Origin: Novosphingobium sp.
GTDB lineage: Bacteria; Pseudomonadota; Alphaproteobacteria; Sphingomonadales; Sphingomonadaceae
Reading direction: 5' to 3'
NCBI RefSeq assembly: GCF_039595395.1
Contig: NZ_JBCNLP010000001.1
Span: 930,001-994,000, forward strand
Length of the DNA stretch: 64,000 bases
In this document: positions 25,530 to 34,086 of the stretch, piece after piece
Position numbering within the stretch: position 1 is the first letter of the stretch
How the letters are laid out: each line of letters begins with the position of its first letter
Notes under the pieces: generated by a model
Seen by the model: only the letters and a program-made list of their open reading frames with translations
Databases searched by the model: none
What the model was told of the DNA's origin: nothing
Made by a program: the position numbers and the translations under genes

Positions 25530-26150
25530 ATGGCGCGACTCTCCATCTTTCCTCTGGCCGGGGCGATCCTCTACCCGGGCCTGACCCTGCCGCTCCACAT
25601 CTTCGAGCCGCGCTATTGCGCGCTGGTCAGCGACTGCCTCGCCCGCGATCGCCGCATCGGCATGATCCAGCCGCGCGAGGATGGCCCCGAATCGCAGACC
25701 CACCCCGCGCTGTTCGAGATGGGCTGCGTGGGCCATATCGGCGATGTCGAGACGCTGGAGGGCGGGCGCTTCAACATCGTGCTGGAAGGCGTCTCGCGCT
25801 TCCGCATGCTGCACGAACTGGAGGTGAAAACACCCTTCCGCCAGATCGAGGCCGACTTGCTCGAAGAGGTGGAATGCCGCGCGCTGGCCCCCGTCGAACG
25901 CGCGCTGTTCGAGCGGGAGGCGCGCGATTTCGCCCGCGCGCATGGCTATCGCGTGGATTGGGAGCAGGTGTCGCGGCTGGATGACACGTCTTTGATCAAC
26001 GGCGTCGCGCAGATCGCGCCCTTCGATGCGGCGTCGAAGCAGGCGCTGCTGGAGGCTGCGGATGTGCCGGAGCGGTGTGCTCTGCTGGTGCAGTTGATGC
26101 AGTTCTATGGGCGCCGTGATGGGGACGACCATCGGGCGACCTTGCAGTAA
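25530..26150 (+). CDS. LON substrate-binding (N-terminal) domain protein
   Basis: A 206-residue protein consisting only of the Lon N-terminal domain (starts RLSIFPLAGAILYPGLTLPLHIFEPRY; later GCVGHIGDVETLEGGRFNIVLEGVSRF). It has no AAA+ or protease domain. Such stand-alone proteins are widespread, with unclear function, probably substrate or partner binding. The close coupling to the CnoX-like gene suggests a proteostasis role. A family A repeat starts 19 bp after the stop. Confidence 0.88.
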   Translation: MARLSIFPLAGAILYPGLTLPLHIFEPRYCALVSDCLARDRRIGMIQPREDGPESQTHPALFEMGCVGHIGDVETLEGGRFNIVLEGVSRFRMLHELEVKTPFRQIEADLLEEVECRALAPVERALFEREARDFARAHGYRVDWEQVSRLDDTSLINGVAQIAPFDAASKQALLEAADVPERCALLVQLMQFYGRRDGDDHRATLQ

Positions 26151-26168
26151 GTGTTAAGGGAAGAAAGA

Positions 26169-26406
26169 TGCGAGGGGGTTACCCCCTCGCGCTCCCATGA
26201 CGTCTTCCGACGATAAGGCAGGGGGGCCGCATTGGTGCGCCCCGGCTCTCCACCTGTGCTGCTTAAGGCGCCGCAGGCAATCAATCTGATGCTGATTGGC
26301 GCCGCCCTGGGAAAACCTGCCTGCGGCGCGGCAAACTGAGCGCAAGGCTGAACCGGAAGCGCCCACGCAGACATTAAAGGGAGCGCGAGGGTGTAACACC
26401 CTCGCA
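26169..26406. repeat. Family A repeat, copy 2
   Basis: A 238-bp element between two convergent genes, ending 20 bp before the marC-family stop. The left hairpin is GCGAGGGGG, TTA, CCCCCTCGC. The right one is GCGAGGGTG, TAA, CACCCTCGC. Internal boxes are ACGTCTTCCGACG, CTCTCCACCTGTGC, GCGCCGCAGGC and CGCAAGGCTGAACC. Forward orientation, defined by the ACGTCTTCC box at the left. Confidence 0.85.
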
Positions 26407-26425
26407 TTGTCCTCTTCTAACTCCC

Positions 26426-27055
26426 TTAAATCCCCAAAATCGACCCACGCACCCCGTCGATCACATACTGCACCGCCAGCGCCCCCAGCAGTACGCCGAG
26501 AACACGCGTCACCACAGCCTCCACCCGGCTGCCGAGCAGGTTCATCAGGGGATGCGCCGCCAGCAGGGCGAGCAACGACAGCACCAGCACGCTTGCCAGC
26601 GCCGCCAGCACCACCAGCGAACTGGCGCGGTCCGTCGCGTGGCCCATCATCAGCATGACGGTGGCGATCGAGCCCGGCCCGGCCAGCATGGGCATAGCCA
26701 TGGGGAAGACGGAGATGTCCTCATGCGGTTCGGGGGTGTGCTTCACCTTTTCGACGCGTTCTTCGCGGCGCTGGGTACGCTTTTCGAAGACCATCTCCAG
26801 CGCGATGAGGAACAGCATCAGCCCGCCCGCGATGCGGAAGGCGTTGAGTTCGATGTGCAGCGCCGCCAGCAGCGCTTTGCCGAACAGGGCGAAGACGATG
26901 AGGATCACCGTGGCGATCAGGCTGGCGCGCAGGGCGGTGGCGCGGGCGTGGGCCGGCGTGTAGCCGGCGGTGAGGCCCGCGAAAATGGGCGCGCAGCCCA
27001 CGGGGTCGATCACCACGAAAAGCGTGGCGAAGGTGGAGATAAACAGATCGAGCAT
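26426..27055 (-). CDS. MarC-family integral membrane protein
   Basis: 209 residues with six hydrophobic segments. It starts MLDLFISTFATLFVVIDPVG, matching the MarC pattern (FATLFVVIDPVGxxPIF), with GGLMLFLIALEMVF and MPMLAGPGSIATVM as later signatures. The function of the family is unresolved. The ATG at 27055 is preferred over the upstream in-frame start because it aligns with the family N-terminus. Confidence 0.88.
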   Translation of the reverse strand: MLDLFISTFATLFVVIDPVGCAPIFAGLTAGYTPAHARATALRASLIATVILIVFALFGKALLAALHIELNAFRIAGGLMLFLIALEMVFEKRTQRREERVEKVKHTPEPHEDISVFPMAMPMLAGPGSIATVMLMMGHATDRASSLVVLAALASVLVLSLLALLAAHPLMNLLGSRVEAVVTRVLGVLLGALAVQYVIDGVRGSILGI

Positions 27056-27062
27056 GCGGGCG

Positions 27063-27899
27063 TTACTGCCCGTTTGCGGCTCCGGGCGCAACGGTGCGGT
27101 TGAGCACTTCGCTGCGCTTGCCGTCGAGCAGCAGATGGATCGTCAGGTGGCGGGTGCCGTCGGCATCGAACTTTGTCGCCCAGCTCAGCGTGCGGTCCCG
27201 CGCGAGGCCGATCAGATAGTCGGGCATGCGGTTGGTTTCGCCCTTCACGTCGATGCGGGCGGGGCGGGTGCCGGGCTCGATGGGCTTGACCTCGATCGGG
27301 CCGGGAGCGCTGCTGTCCGGGGTGAGGGCGGGCCCCACGGTGACTTCGGGCGAGGGGGCCTGGCCGCGCGGGCGGGGAACGCAATCGGCGACCTTGCCCT
27401 CGATAAAGTCGAAGTCGGGCGCGGCGGCGTCGGGGGCGCTCTGGTCGAGCACCCATTTGTATTCGCCTTTGGGCTGGCGCTGCCACAGGGTGAGGAACCA
27501 GCCATGGGCGGCGCCGTTCTCGAACAGGCCTTCCTCGGCGGCGATGGAGCCATCGCAGCTCATCCAGACGTGATGCGTGCGGCGATGGGCGGCAGGGCCG
27601 AAGCTGGCGGGGGGCTGGGCGCCCTTGCTCTTGATAAAGCCCTGGGCACGCTGGGCGCTGCCATCGATCAGGATCTGGCCGTCTGGGGTGCCATAATTAT
27701 GGACGGCATCGGCCCAGCCCTTATCCGCCGCGCGGCGGGCCCATGCGATGGAGACGGCGACGATCTCGCTGACCTGCGCATAGCCGCCCAAGGCGGACAC
27801 TTGCTGCGGGCCCTTCGGCTTGGGTTTGGCGATGGCCGGAGCGACCAGCAGCGCCGAAATGGCGAAAGCGGCTGACAGCCGGAGCGGGCCGGCCCTCAC
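27063..27899 (-). CDS. Exported protein of unknown function, coupled to yggT
   Basis: 278 residues from a GTG that overlaps the yggT stop (GTGA). The N-terminus is a clear signal peptide (LRLSAAFAISALLVAPAIA, cleavage near residue 24). The mature protein has HHVWMSCDGSIAAEEG and GWFLTLWQRQPKGEYKWVLDQSA mid-region, then a Pro-rich linker and a C-terminal part ending in LLLDGKRSEVLNRTVAP. I do not recognise a domain. The coupling to yggT suggests an envelope function. Confidence 0.65.
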   Translation of the reverse strand: MRAGPLRLSAAFAISALLVAPAIAKPKPKGPQQVSALGGYAQVSEIVAVSIAWARRAADKGWADAVHNYGTPDGQILIDGSAQRAQGFIKSKGAQPPASFGPAAHRRTHHVWMSCDGSIAAEEGLFENGAAHGWFLTLWQRQPKGEYKWVLDQSAPDAAAPDFDFIEGKVADCVPRPRGQAPSPEVTVGPALTPDSSAPGPIEVKPIEPGTRPARIDVKGETNRMPDYLIGLARDRTLSWATKFDADGTRHLTIHLLLDGKRSEVLNRTVAPGAANGQ

Positions 27900-28186
27900 T
27901 GAATGGCGCGCGCCGTGTGGCTCAGCACGATGCCCGCGATGTTGATCAGCACGATCAGCGCCATGGGCGACAGGTCCAGCGGGCGGGTATCGGGCAGAAT
28001 GCGGCGGATGGGGGCCAGCAGCGGCTCGAACAGGGCGGAGAGACCGCGCCACACAGCGGCGACGAACTGATTGTGCAAATTCACCACGTTGAAGCTGATC
28101 AGCAGCCCCAGCACCAGATAGACGATCAGCAATGTGCTCATCAGATCCAGAACATAGGCGACGATATCGAGCAGGGTAAGCAACAT
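27896..28186 (-). CDS. YggT-family membrane protein
   Basis: 96 residues with two hydrophobic regions. The typical family core is LVLGLLISFNVVN, then LEPLLAPIRRILPDTRPLDLSPMALIVLINIAGIVL. YggT proteins are small inner-membrane proteins linked to osmotic or cell-division phenotypes in various bacteria. The downstream secreted protein overlaps its stop. Confidence 0.88.
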   Translation of the reverse strand: MLLTLLDIVAYVLDLMSTLLIVYLVLGLLISFNVVNLHNQFVAAVWRGLSALFEPLLAPIRRILPDTRPLDLSPMALIVLINIAGIVLSHTARAIQ

Positions 28187-28297
28187 GGAGAGTCCTGTGC
28201 CGTGAGAAGCCCCGGTTGATTAGCTCAAGGGCCCGGAAAGGGGAAGTGGTTTAGGTGAATGGGACAGGGGGAGAATAAAGGGTAAAAATGAAGAAAA

Positions 28298-28520
28298 TGC
28301 CCCTCGCGCTCCCATAGCGTCTTCCGGCGCGAGGGCAGCCGTGCCGAAGCCTGGGGCCCCGGCTCTCCACCTGCGCGAGCCAGAGCGCCGCAGGCAGTAA
28401 ATCCGTTGATGATAGCACGCCGTGGAGAAACACGGCCAGCGGCGCTGCAAACCAAGCGCAAGGATGAACCCGATGCGCAACGCCGACATTAAAGGGAGCG
28501 CGAGGGCGATGGCCCTCGCA
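28298..28520. repeat. Family A repeat, copy 3 (left hairpin decayed)
   Basis: About 223 bp between yggT and argB, ending 24 bp from the argB stop. The left end has lost the first arm of its hairpin (TGC directly followed by CCCTCGCGCTCCCAT). The right end is intact (GCGAGGGC, GATG, GCCCTCGC). Forward orientation, with boxes GCGTCTTCCGGCGC and CTCTCCACCTGCGC. The rest of the gap (28187-28297) shows nothing recognisable. Confidence 0.75.
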
Positions 28521-28543
28521 TTCCTGCCTTAAACCTTAATCCC

Positions 28544-29473
28544 TCAACCCTTGCGAATCAGCGTTCCCGCCCCGCGCGAGGTGAAGAACTCCAGCAGCAT
28601 AGCATGCGGCACGCGGCCATCGAGCACGACCGCCGCCTCGCAGCCCGCTTCCACGGCGTGGGTGCAGGTCTGCAGCTTGGGGATCATGCCGCCGCTGATG
28701 GTGCCTTCCTGCTCCAGCGCGAGGATGTCGCTGGGGGTCAGGTCGGTGAGGAGGTTCTTGTCCTTGTCGAGCACGCCGGGCACGTCGGTCAGCAGGAACA
28801 GGCGCGCAGCCCCGATGGCGGCGGCGATGCTGCCCGCCATGGTGTCGGCGTTGATATTGTAGGTCTCGCCATCGGGCCCCACGGCGATGGGCGCGATCAC
28901 CGGGATCAGCCCGGCGCGCGAGAGGGTTTCCAGCACCGAGGTGTCGATCGTCTCGGGCTCACCCACGAAGCCGAGGTCGACGACGAGGGCTTCGCCGCCC
29001 TCGGGGTCCTCGATGGCCTTGCCCATCTTCTGGGCGACGACCTTGCGCGCGGTGACCATGGCGCCGTCCTTGCCGGAAATGCCGACGGCCTTGCCGCCCG
29101 CCTTGCCGATCCAGCTCACCAGTTCCTTGTTGATCGCGCCCGACAGGACCATCTCGGCCACTTCGGCGGTGGCCTTGTCGGTCACGCGCAGGCCGTTCAC
29201 GAACTGCGATTCGATGCCGAGCGCCTTGAGCATCCGCCCGATCTGCGGGCCGCCGCCGTGGACGACCACCGGGTTGATGCCCACGGCTTTCAGCAGCACG
29301 ATGTCCTCGGCGAAGTCCTGCGCCAGCGCCGGGTCGCCCATGGCGTGGCCGCCGTATTTCACCACGAAGGTGCGGCCTTCGTAGCGCTTGAGGTAAGGCA
29401 GCGCCTCGATCAGCGTTTCGGCCTTGGCCAGCAATGTATCGAGCGGCAGCGGGGTGGCGGGCGTGTCAGACAT
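28544..29473 (-). CDS. argB: Acetylglutamate kinase
   Basis: 309 residues, the second enzyme of arginine biosynthesis, phosphorylating N-acetylglutamate. The amino acid kinase signatures are VVKYGGHAMGD near residue 38 and VVHGGGPQIG near 74, with NADTMAGSIAAAIGA in the C-terminal half. It is full-length for the longer, arginine-sensitive-type enzymes with an N-terminal extension. It is separated from other arg genes. Confidence 0.94.
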   Translation of the reverse strand: MSDTPATPLPLDTLLAKAETLIEALPYLKRYEGRTFVVKYGGHAMGDPALAQDFAEDIVLLKAVGINPVVVHGGGPQIGRMLKALGIESQFVNGLRVTDKATAEVAEMVLSGAINKELVSWIGKAGGKAVGISGKDGAMVTARKVVAQKMGKAIEDPEGGEALVVDLGFVGEPETIDTSVLETLSRAGLIPVIAPIAVGPDGETYNINADTMAGSIAAAIGAARLFLLTDVPGVLDKDKNLLTDLTPSDILALEQEGTISGGMIPKLQTCTHAVEAGCEAAVVLDGRVPHAMLLEFFTSRGAGTLIRKG

Positions 29474-29521
29474 GGGCGGGGCCTTAGATCGGTTTTGTGA
29501 CGATTGAAAGAGTTGGGGCCT

Positions 29522-30211
29522 TCAACGTCGGTCCAGCCAGCGGCCCAGTGCGACGAAGACATAGATCAGCGGCGGAACCATGATGGTGGAGAGCGTCAGC
29601 TTGGAAATGATCTGCCCGGTCATCAACGCGCCCAGCGGCAGCGGATGGCCCGTGGCGCTGTCCAGCACGCCATAAAAGCTGATGGTGATGAAGATCACCG
29701 TGTCCACAACCTGGCTGAGCATCGAGGCGATCCATGCCCGCAGCCACAGCAACTGCGAAGTGCGCCCGCCCGCCGCCAGCCGCGAAAACACGGCAACGTT
29801 CAGCGTCTGCGAGGTGCCGTAGGACACCAGCCCGGCAAGCTGCATCCGCGCGCCCTGGCCCAGCAGGCGGGCAAAAGCGTCCTGATCGTGCCAGAAGGGC
29901 GCGGGCGGCACGACGTTGATCACCGTCACCAGCAGGATCATCGAGACGATCAGCGGCACGAAGCCAAAGCGCACCAGCCGGTTGGCGGTTTGCGGCCCGT
30001 GCAGCTCTGCCGTGGCCGAGCCCAGCACCACCAGCAGCAGGAAGGCGAAAATCCCCGATTCCACCGCAAGATCGCCCAGCACCGGCCAATGGCCAAGGCT
30101 GGCGATCTTTGTGCCGAGCACGCCTGCAAGCACGCAAAGGCCGCCGTAGAGCAGGGCTCCGGCAAAAAGGGACAGGGGGATGTTGGAGGAGGAGGTCGAC
30201 TGGCTCTGCAT
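29522..30211 (-). CDS. Queuosine-precursor-type transporter (VUT/YhhQ family)
   Basis: 229 residues, about six transmembrane segments. Family signatures are VLGSATAELHG near residue 63, SYGTSQTLNVAVFSRL near 130, and the WIASMLSQVVDTVIFITISFYG stretch around 155-177. YhhQ members import queuosine precursors such as preQ0 or preQ1. Substrate assignment follows the family and is not proven. It starts upstream of argB and is probably co-transcribed. Confidence 0.85.
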   Translation of the reverse strand: MQSQSTSSSNIPLSLFAGALLYGGLCVLAGVLGTKIASLGHWPVLGDLAVESGIFAFLLLVVLGSATAELHGPQTANRLVRFGFVPLIVSMILLVTVINVVPPAPFWHDQDAFARLLGQGARMQLAGLVSYGTSQTLNVAVFSRLAAGGRTSQLLWLRAWIASMLSQVVDTVIFITISFYGVLDSATGHPLPLGALMTGQIISKLTLSTIMVPPLIYVFVALGRWLDRR

Positions 30212-30304
30212 TGGCAGGCTTTAGCGACAGATGCGCCGCGCGGGAAGGGGGCGCTTTGCGGGGTGTGTTTCAGAAAAGGAAGAGGCAGAAGGGAAAGGGA
30301 AATA

Positions 30305-30517
30305 TGCGAGGGTCATAACCCTCGCGCTCCCTTTAATGTCTGCGTTGCGCATCGGGTTCGGCCAAGGCGCTCAGTTTGCCGCGCCGCAGGCAGGAAAAGC
30401 GATGAAAGCCTGTGGCGCCTTGGATTGCGCAGGTGGAGAGCCGTGGCGCTTCATTTCGGCACCACTGCCCTGTCGCCGGAAGACGGCATGGGAGCGCGAG
30501 GGGGTAACCCCCTCGCA
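30305..30517. repeat. Family A repeat, copy 4 (inverted)
   Basis: 213 bp between the VUT-family gene and gmk, ending 9 bp from the gmk stop. The left hairpin is GCGAGGGT, CATA, ACCCTCGC. The right one is GCGAGGGGG, TAA, CCCCCTCGC. The internal order is reversed compared with copy 2: GTCTGCG at left, GCGCAGGTGGAGAG in the middle and GCCGGAAGACG at right. The remainder of the 30212-30525 gap holds nothing else recognisable. Confidence 0.85.
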
Positions 30518-30525
30518 TCTTCTCT

Positions 30526-31191
30526 TTATTCCTCGTCTTCTTCCTTCAGCAATTCACGCACAAACGGAATCAGCCCCGTCTGCCGCACCCGTTTCAGACG
30601 TTCTGCGCACAAAATCTGCCGCACCTCCTGCAGGCAGGCGTCGAAATCCTCGTTCACCACCACGTAGTCGTAGGAATCCCAGTGCGAGATCTCCGCCTGA
30701 GCCCGCGCCATGCGGCTGGCGATAATCTTCTCGCTGTCGGTGCCGCGACCGATCAGGCGGCGCTGCAGTTCGTCGAGGCTGGGCGGCAGGATGAAGACGC
30801 GCACCACATCGGTGCCGGCCTTCTGCGAAAGCTGCTGCGTACCCTGCCAGTCGATGTCGAAGAGGAAGTCGCGACCCTGCTTCAGCGCCTCGCGGATGGC
30901 GGCCTTGGGCGTGCCGTAGCTCTTGCCGAAGACATGCGCCCATTCGTAGAACTCGTTTTCTTCCGCCATGCGGTCGAATTCGGGCTGGGAGACGAAGTAG
31001 TAATCCTTGCCATCGACCTCACCAGGGCGCGGCGCGCGGGTGGTGGCGGAGATCGAGGGGCTGATCTCGTCGTCGCTTTCCAGGATGGCGCGCGCGATGC
31101 TGGTCTTGCCCGCGCCCGAGGGGCTGGAGAGGATGAACATCAGACCGCGCCGGTGCAGGCGGTCGCCGGTATGGGGATGTGTTTCGGCCAT
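30526..31191 (-). CDS. gmk: Guanylate kinase
   Basis: 221 residues, phosphorylating GMP to GDP. The P-loop is SSPSGAGKTS. GMP-binding elements include STTRAPRPGEVDGKDYYFV (reading SATTRAPRPGEVDG here) and YGTPKAAI. The C-terminus is acidic (LLKEEDEE). I chose the ATG at 31191; the in-frame TTG at 31206 is unlikely. Confidence 0.94.
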   Translation of the reverse strand: MAETHPHTGDRLHRRGLMFILSSPSGAGKTSIARAILESDDEISPSISATTRAPRPGEVDGKDYYFVSQPEFDRMAEENEFYEWAHVFGKSYGTPKAAIREALKQGRDFLFDIDWQGTQQLSQKAGTDVVRVFILPPSLDELQRRLIGRGTDSEKIIASRMARAQAEISHWDSYDYVVVNEDFDACLQEVRQILCAERLKRVRQTGLIPFVRELLKEEDEE

Positions 31192-31254
31192 GCACGCTGA
31201 TGGCAAAGCCGCGCGCGCGGATCAAGAGGGCAAAAACAAGCCCTCCGTCAGCGG

Positions 31255-31647
31255 TTACTTCGTGGTTTTGCCCGGCAGGGGCGAGAGGAGTTCGCTGTCG
31301 AACTCCTTCTCGCGCAGCTTGGCGGCGGCTTCCGCCTCGTGCTCTTTCTTCTTGTCGTAGAGGTGCTTGGCCAGCAGGGCCCCGCCCACCATGATGGCGC
31401 CGGGCACCGAGCGCGTCGCGATGCGGGTGAGCGCGACGCCCACCAGCTTGCGTGGCAGCGACAGGCGGCCCTGCTTGCCCGCGCGGCTTTCCAGCAGCAC
31501 GGTTTCGATGGCTTCCTCGGCAATGCGGCGATGGCCCTTGCGCAACTGGTCGGCGGCGCGCGTGGCGATCGGATTGTGGGTCAGCGCCGCCGCTGCCGCG
31601 GGAAGCGCGGAAAGCGGAAGTTTCGAGAAAGAGGGCAGCTTGGGCAT
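31255..31647 (-). CDS. Small conserved-looking protein of unknown function
   Basis: 130 residues from the ATG at 31647 (MPKLPSFSKLPLSALPAAAAAL). There is a Gly/Ala hydrophobic stretch (RSVPGAIMVGGALLAKHLYD) and a charged, probably helical C-terminal region rich in Lys and Glu. It may be a small membrane-associated protein. It is 14 bp downstream of sspB in the same direction, so it is probably co-transcribed. I do not recognise the family. Confidence 0.6.
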   Translation of the reverse strand: MPKLPSFSKLPLSALPAAAAALTHNPIATRAADQLRKGHRRIAEEAIETVLLESRAGKQGRLSLPRKLVGVALTRIATRSVPGAIMVGGALLAKHLYDKKKEHEAEAAAKLREKEFDSELLSPLPGKTTK

Positions 31648-31660
31648 CAGTGCAAGATCC

Positions 31661-32155
31661 TTACTTCTTGCGACCGAAATCCACGGTGACGACGTTTGAT
31701 CCATCCTCGCTGGTGGCGCTGTGCGCGCCATCGGGCGAATCGTTTTCCGCTTCGTCATGCGGTTCGGGGTCGAGGTCGGGCACGCTGGCCTGGAACTGCA
31801 GGCCGAAATCCACCGCCGGATCGACAAAAGCGGTGATCGCCGAGAAGGGAATCGTCAGTTTCGAAGGGATCTGGTTGAAGCTGAGCCCCACCGAGAAATG
31901 GTCATGCGCCACCGTCAGGTCCCAGAACTTGTTCTGGAGCACGATCGTCATCTCATCGGGGAAGCGGGCGTGCAGGTGCTGGGGAATATCCACACCGGGC
32001 GCGCCCGTCTTGAAGGTGATGTAGAAGTGATGGCTGCCCGGCAGATAGCCGCCGCTGTCGGCCACCTGGCCCAGCACGCGGCCAACAACGGCACGCAGCG
32101 CCTCCTGCACGATCTCGTCATAGGGGATCAGGCTGTCGGGGGTATGGTCGGTCAT
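31661..32155 (-). CDS. sspB: SspB-type ClpXP adaptor
   Basis: 164 residues. The N-terminal SspB fold (IPYDEIVQEALRAVVGRVL, then HHFYITFKTGAPGVDIPQHLHARFP and the FSVGLSFNQIPSKLTIPF core) binds ssrA-type tags. An acidic linker leads to the C-terminal ClpX-docking tail VVTVDFGRKK, closely like the alphaproteobacterial consensus. It tethers tagged substrates to ClpXP. It is divergent from hisB. Confidence 0.92.
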   Translation of the reverse strand: MTDHTPDSLIPYDEIVQEALRAVVGRVLGQVADSGGYLPGSHHFYITFKTGAPGVDIPQHLHARFPDEMTIVLQNKFWDLTVAHDHFSVGLSFNQIPSKLTIPFSAITAFVDPAVDFGLQFQASVPDLDPEPHDEAENDSPDGAHSATSEDGSNVVTVDFGRKK

Positions 32156-32343
32156 GCGCTTTCGTTGGCCTGTGGGGCGGATCGGGTCAAGGGGGGTCTT
32201 GACGTCCAACTGACAGATTACGCCTCTTGCGATGACGCGGCAATTGGAAACGCTTTGGGAACGGCCCTGTTCCGCCCCATATGTTCATTTTCCTGCCTGC
32301 GGACTTTCTGGACATTGCGGCGCTCGCGCGTATAGGGAGCGCC

Positions 32344-32952
32344 ATGCGTACAGCCACCATCGCCCGCAAGACCCATGAAACCGACATTTTCGTCGAGATT
32401 AACCTCGATGGTACGGGGCAGTTTGATGTCTCGACCGGGATCGGCTTCCTCGATCATATGGTCGAGCAGCTCTCGCGCCATTCGCTGATCGACATGACCG
32501 TGAAGATCAAGGGCGACCTGCATGTCGACCAGCATCACACCACGGAAGATTGCGCCATCGCCATCGGCCAGGCCGTGAGCAAGGCGCTGGCCGACAAGGC
32601 GGGCATCGCGCGCTATGGCCAGGTCTATTCGCCGATGGATGAGGCGCTGGCCCGCGTGGCGCTGGACATTTCCGGCCGCCCCTGGCTGGTGTGGAAGGCC
32701 GCCTTCACCCAGACCCGCCTTGGCGAGATGGACACCGAGCTGTTCGAGCACTGGTTCCACTCCTTCGCGCAGGCCGCGGGCATCACGCTGCATTGCGAGC
32801 TGCTCTATGGGCAGAACAACCACCACATCATCGAGGGCCTGTTCAAGGGCCTGGCCCGCGCGCTGCGTCAGGCGGTCGAGCTGGACCCCCGCAAGGGCGG
32901 CGCGGTGCCCAGCACCAAGGGGCTGCTCGGTGATGGATCTCTGGAGGCGTAA
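32344..32952 (+). CDS. hisB: Imidazoleglycerol-phosphate dehydratase
   Basis: 202 residues, monofunctional (no phosphatase domain), sixth step of histidine synthesis. Metal-binding signatures are GFLDHMVEQLSRHSLID and DQHHTTEDCAIAIGQA, with NNHHIIEGLFKGLARAL near the C-terminus. The ATG at 32344 gives the family-typical N-terminus (RTATIARKTHET). It heads the his gene cluster. Confidence 0.95.
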   Translation: MRTATIARKTHETDIFVEINLDGTGQFDVSTGIGFLDHMVEQLSRHSLIDMTVKIKGDLHVDQHHTTEDCAIAIGQAVSKALADKAGIARYGQVYSPMDEALARVALDISGRPWLVWKAAFTQTRLGEMDTELFEHWFHSFAQAAGITLHCELLYGQNNHHIIEGLFKGLARALRQAVELDPRKGGAVPSTKGLLGDGSLEA

Positions 32953-32955
32953 GGC

Positions 32956-33246
32956 ATGTTCATCTGCGTTCTGACCTACACCGCATCGCCCGAGGATGTG
33001 GCCGCCCTGCGCCCCGCGCATATGGATTTCCTGAAAGCGCAGCATGAGGCCGGGCACTACATTGGCTGGGGCCGTCAGGCGTCGGGCAATGGCGGCGTCG
33101 TTTTCGCCAAGGGCGATGACCGCGCGGTGATCGAGGCCGTGGCCGCCACCGATCCCTATATCAAGGGCAATGTCGCCTCGGTCGAGGTGATCGAGATGAA
33201 CGTCGGCTTCCTCTCGCCCGACTTTGTGAGCGATGTGACTGCATGA
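32956..33246 (+). CDS. YciI-like protein inside the his operon
   Basis: 96 residues of the YciI/DGPF-type ferredoxin-like fold: starts FICVLTYTASPEDVAALRPAHMDFLKA, with AGHYIGWGRQASG and a C-terminal GNVASVEVIEMNVGFL. The conserved His in the HMDFL segment is the family's putative active-site residue. It lies 3 bp after hisB and overlaps hisH (ATGA), so it is translated as part of the his cluster. YciI proteins may act on small reactive metabolites. Its role in histidine synthesis is unknown. Confidence 0.8.
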   Translation: MFICVLTYTASPEDVAALRPAHMDFLKAQHEAGHYIGWGRQASGNGGVVFAKGDDRAVIEAVAATDPYIKGNVASVEVIEMNVGFLSPDFVSDVTA

Positions 33247-33857
33247 CGCTTGCGCTGATCGATTATGGCGCGGGCAACCTGCACTCGGTGGCCAATGCGC
33301 TGAAGGCGGCGGGGGCGACGGATGTTGCCATCACCGCCGACCCGGATGTGGTGGCCAAGGCCGACCGCGTGGTGCTGCCGGGCGTGGGCTCGTTCAAGGC
33401 CTGCGCCGAGGGGCTGAACGCCATCGACGGGCTGGTCGAGGCGATCGAGGCCCGCGTGCTGACCGACAAGGTGCCGTTCCTCGGCATTTGCGTGGGCATG
33501 CAATTGCTGGCCACGCGCGGTGTCGAGCATGGCATCACGCAGGGCCTGGGCTGGATTCCCGGCGAGGTGCGTCTGCTGGAACCCGCTGATGCCAGCATCA
33601 AGATCCCCCATATGGGCTGGAACGATGTGATCGTGGCGCCTAACGCGCCGCTGGTGGTGAGCGGCGAGGGCTATTTCCTGCATTCCTACCACTTCGTGCC
33701 CGAGGATGAGGCCCATGTGCTGGCGCGCACCACGCATGGCGTGCCGGTGGTGGCTGCTGTCGGTCGCGACAACATCGTGGGGGCGCAGTTTCACCCTGAG
33801 AAGAGCCAGAAGTTCGGGCTGGATGTGTTGGCCCGGTTTCTGGACTGGCAGGGGTAA
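33243..33857 (+). CDS. hisH: Imidazole glycerol phosphate synthase, glutaminase subunit
   Basis: 204 residues, class I glutamine amidotransferase feeding ammonia to HisF. The catalytic triad is visible: Cys83 in FLGICVGMQ, and His184 and Glu186 in AQFHPEKS. The start overlaps the YciI-like stop. A family A repeat begins 10 bp after its stop, separating it from hisA. Confidence 0.95.
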   Translation: MTLALIDYGAGNLHSVANALKAAGATDVAITADPDVVAKADRVVLPGVGSFKACAEGLNAIDGLVEAIEARVLTDKVPFLGICVGMQLLATRGVEHGITQGLGWIPGEVRLLEPADASIKIPHMGWNDVIVAPNAPLVVSGEGYFLHSYHFVPEDEAHVLARTTHGVPVVAAVGRDNIVGAQFHPEKSQKFGLDVLARFLDWQG

Positions 33858-33866
33858 AAGGGAAGA

Positions 33867-34056
33867 TGCGAGGGTGTTACACCCTCGCGCTCCCATTAAT
33901 GTCTGCGTGGGCGCTACGAGTTCGGCCTTGAGTTAAGGTTGCGGCGCCGCAGGCTTTAAGGCCGCTGCGCGGCGGGGAGTTCTGGCGAGAGGTGGCGGTT
34001 TACCCGGCCTCGCGTCGGGAGACGTAATGGGGTGAAGGGGCGTAACGCCCCTTCGT
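33867..34056. repeat. Family A repeat, copy 5 (inverted), between hisH and hisA
   Basis: About 190 bp. The left hairpin is GCGAGGGTG, TTA, CACCCTCGC. The right hairpin has changed to GAAGGGGCG, TAA, CGCCCCTTC, with pairing kept. It shares the internal block CGCAGGCTTTAAGGCCGCTGC with copy 6. It fills the whole gap inside the his operon. Confidence 0.85.
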
Positions 34057-34086
34057 AATTTCTTTTCTTCAAGGGTTGTGCAGCCA

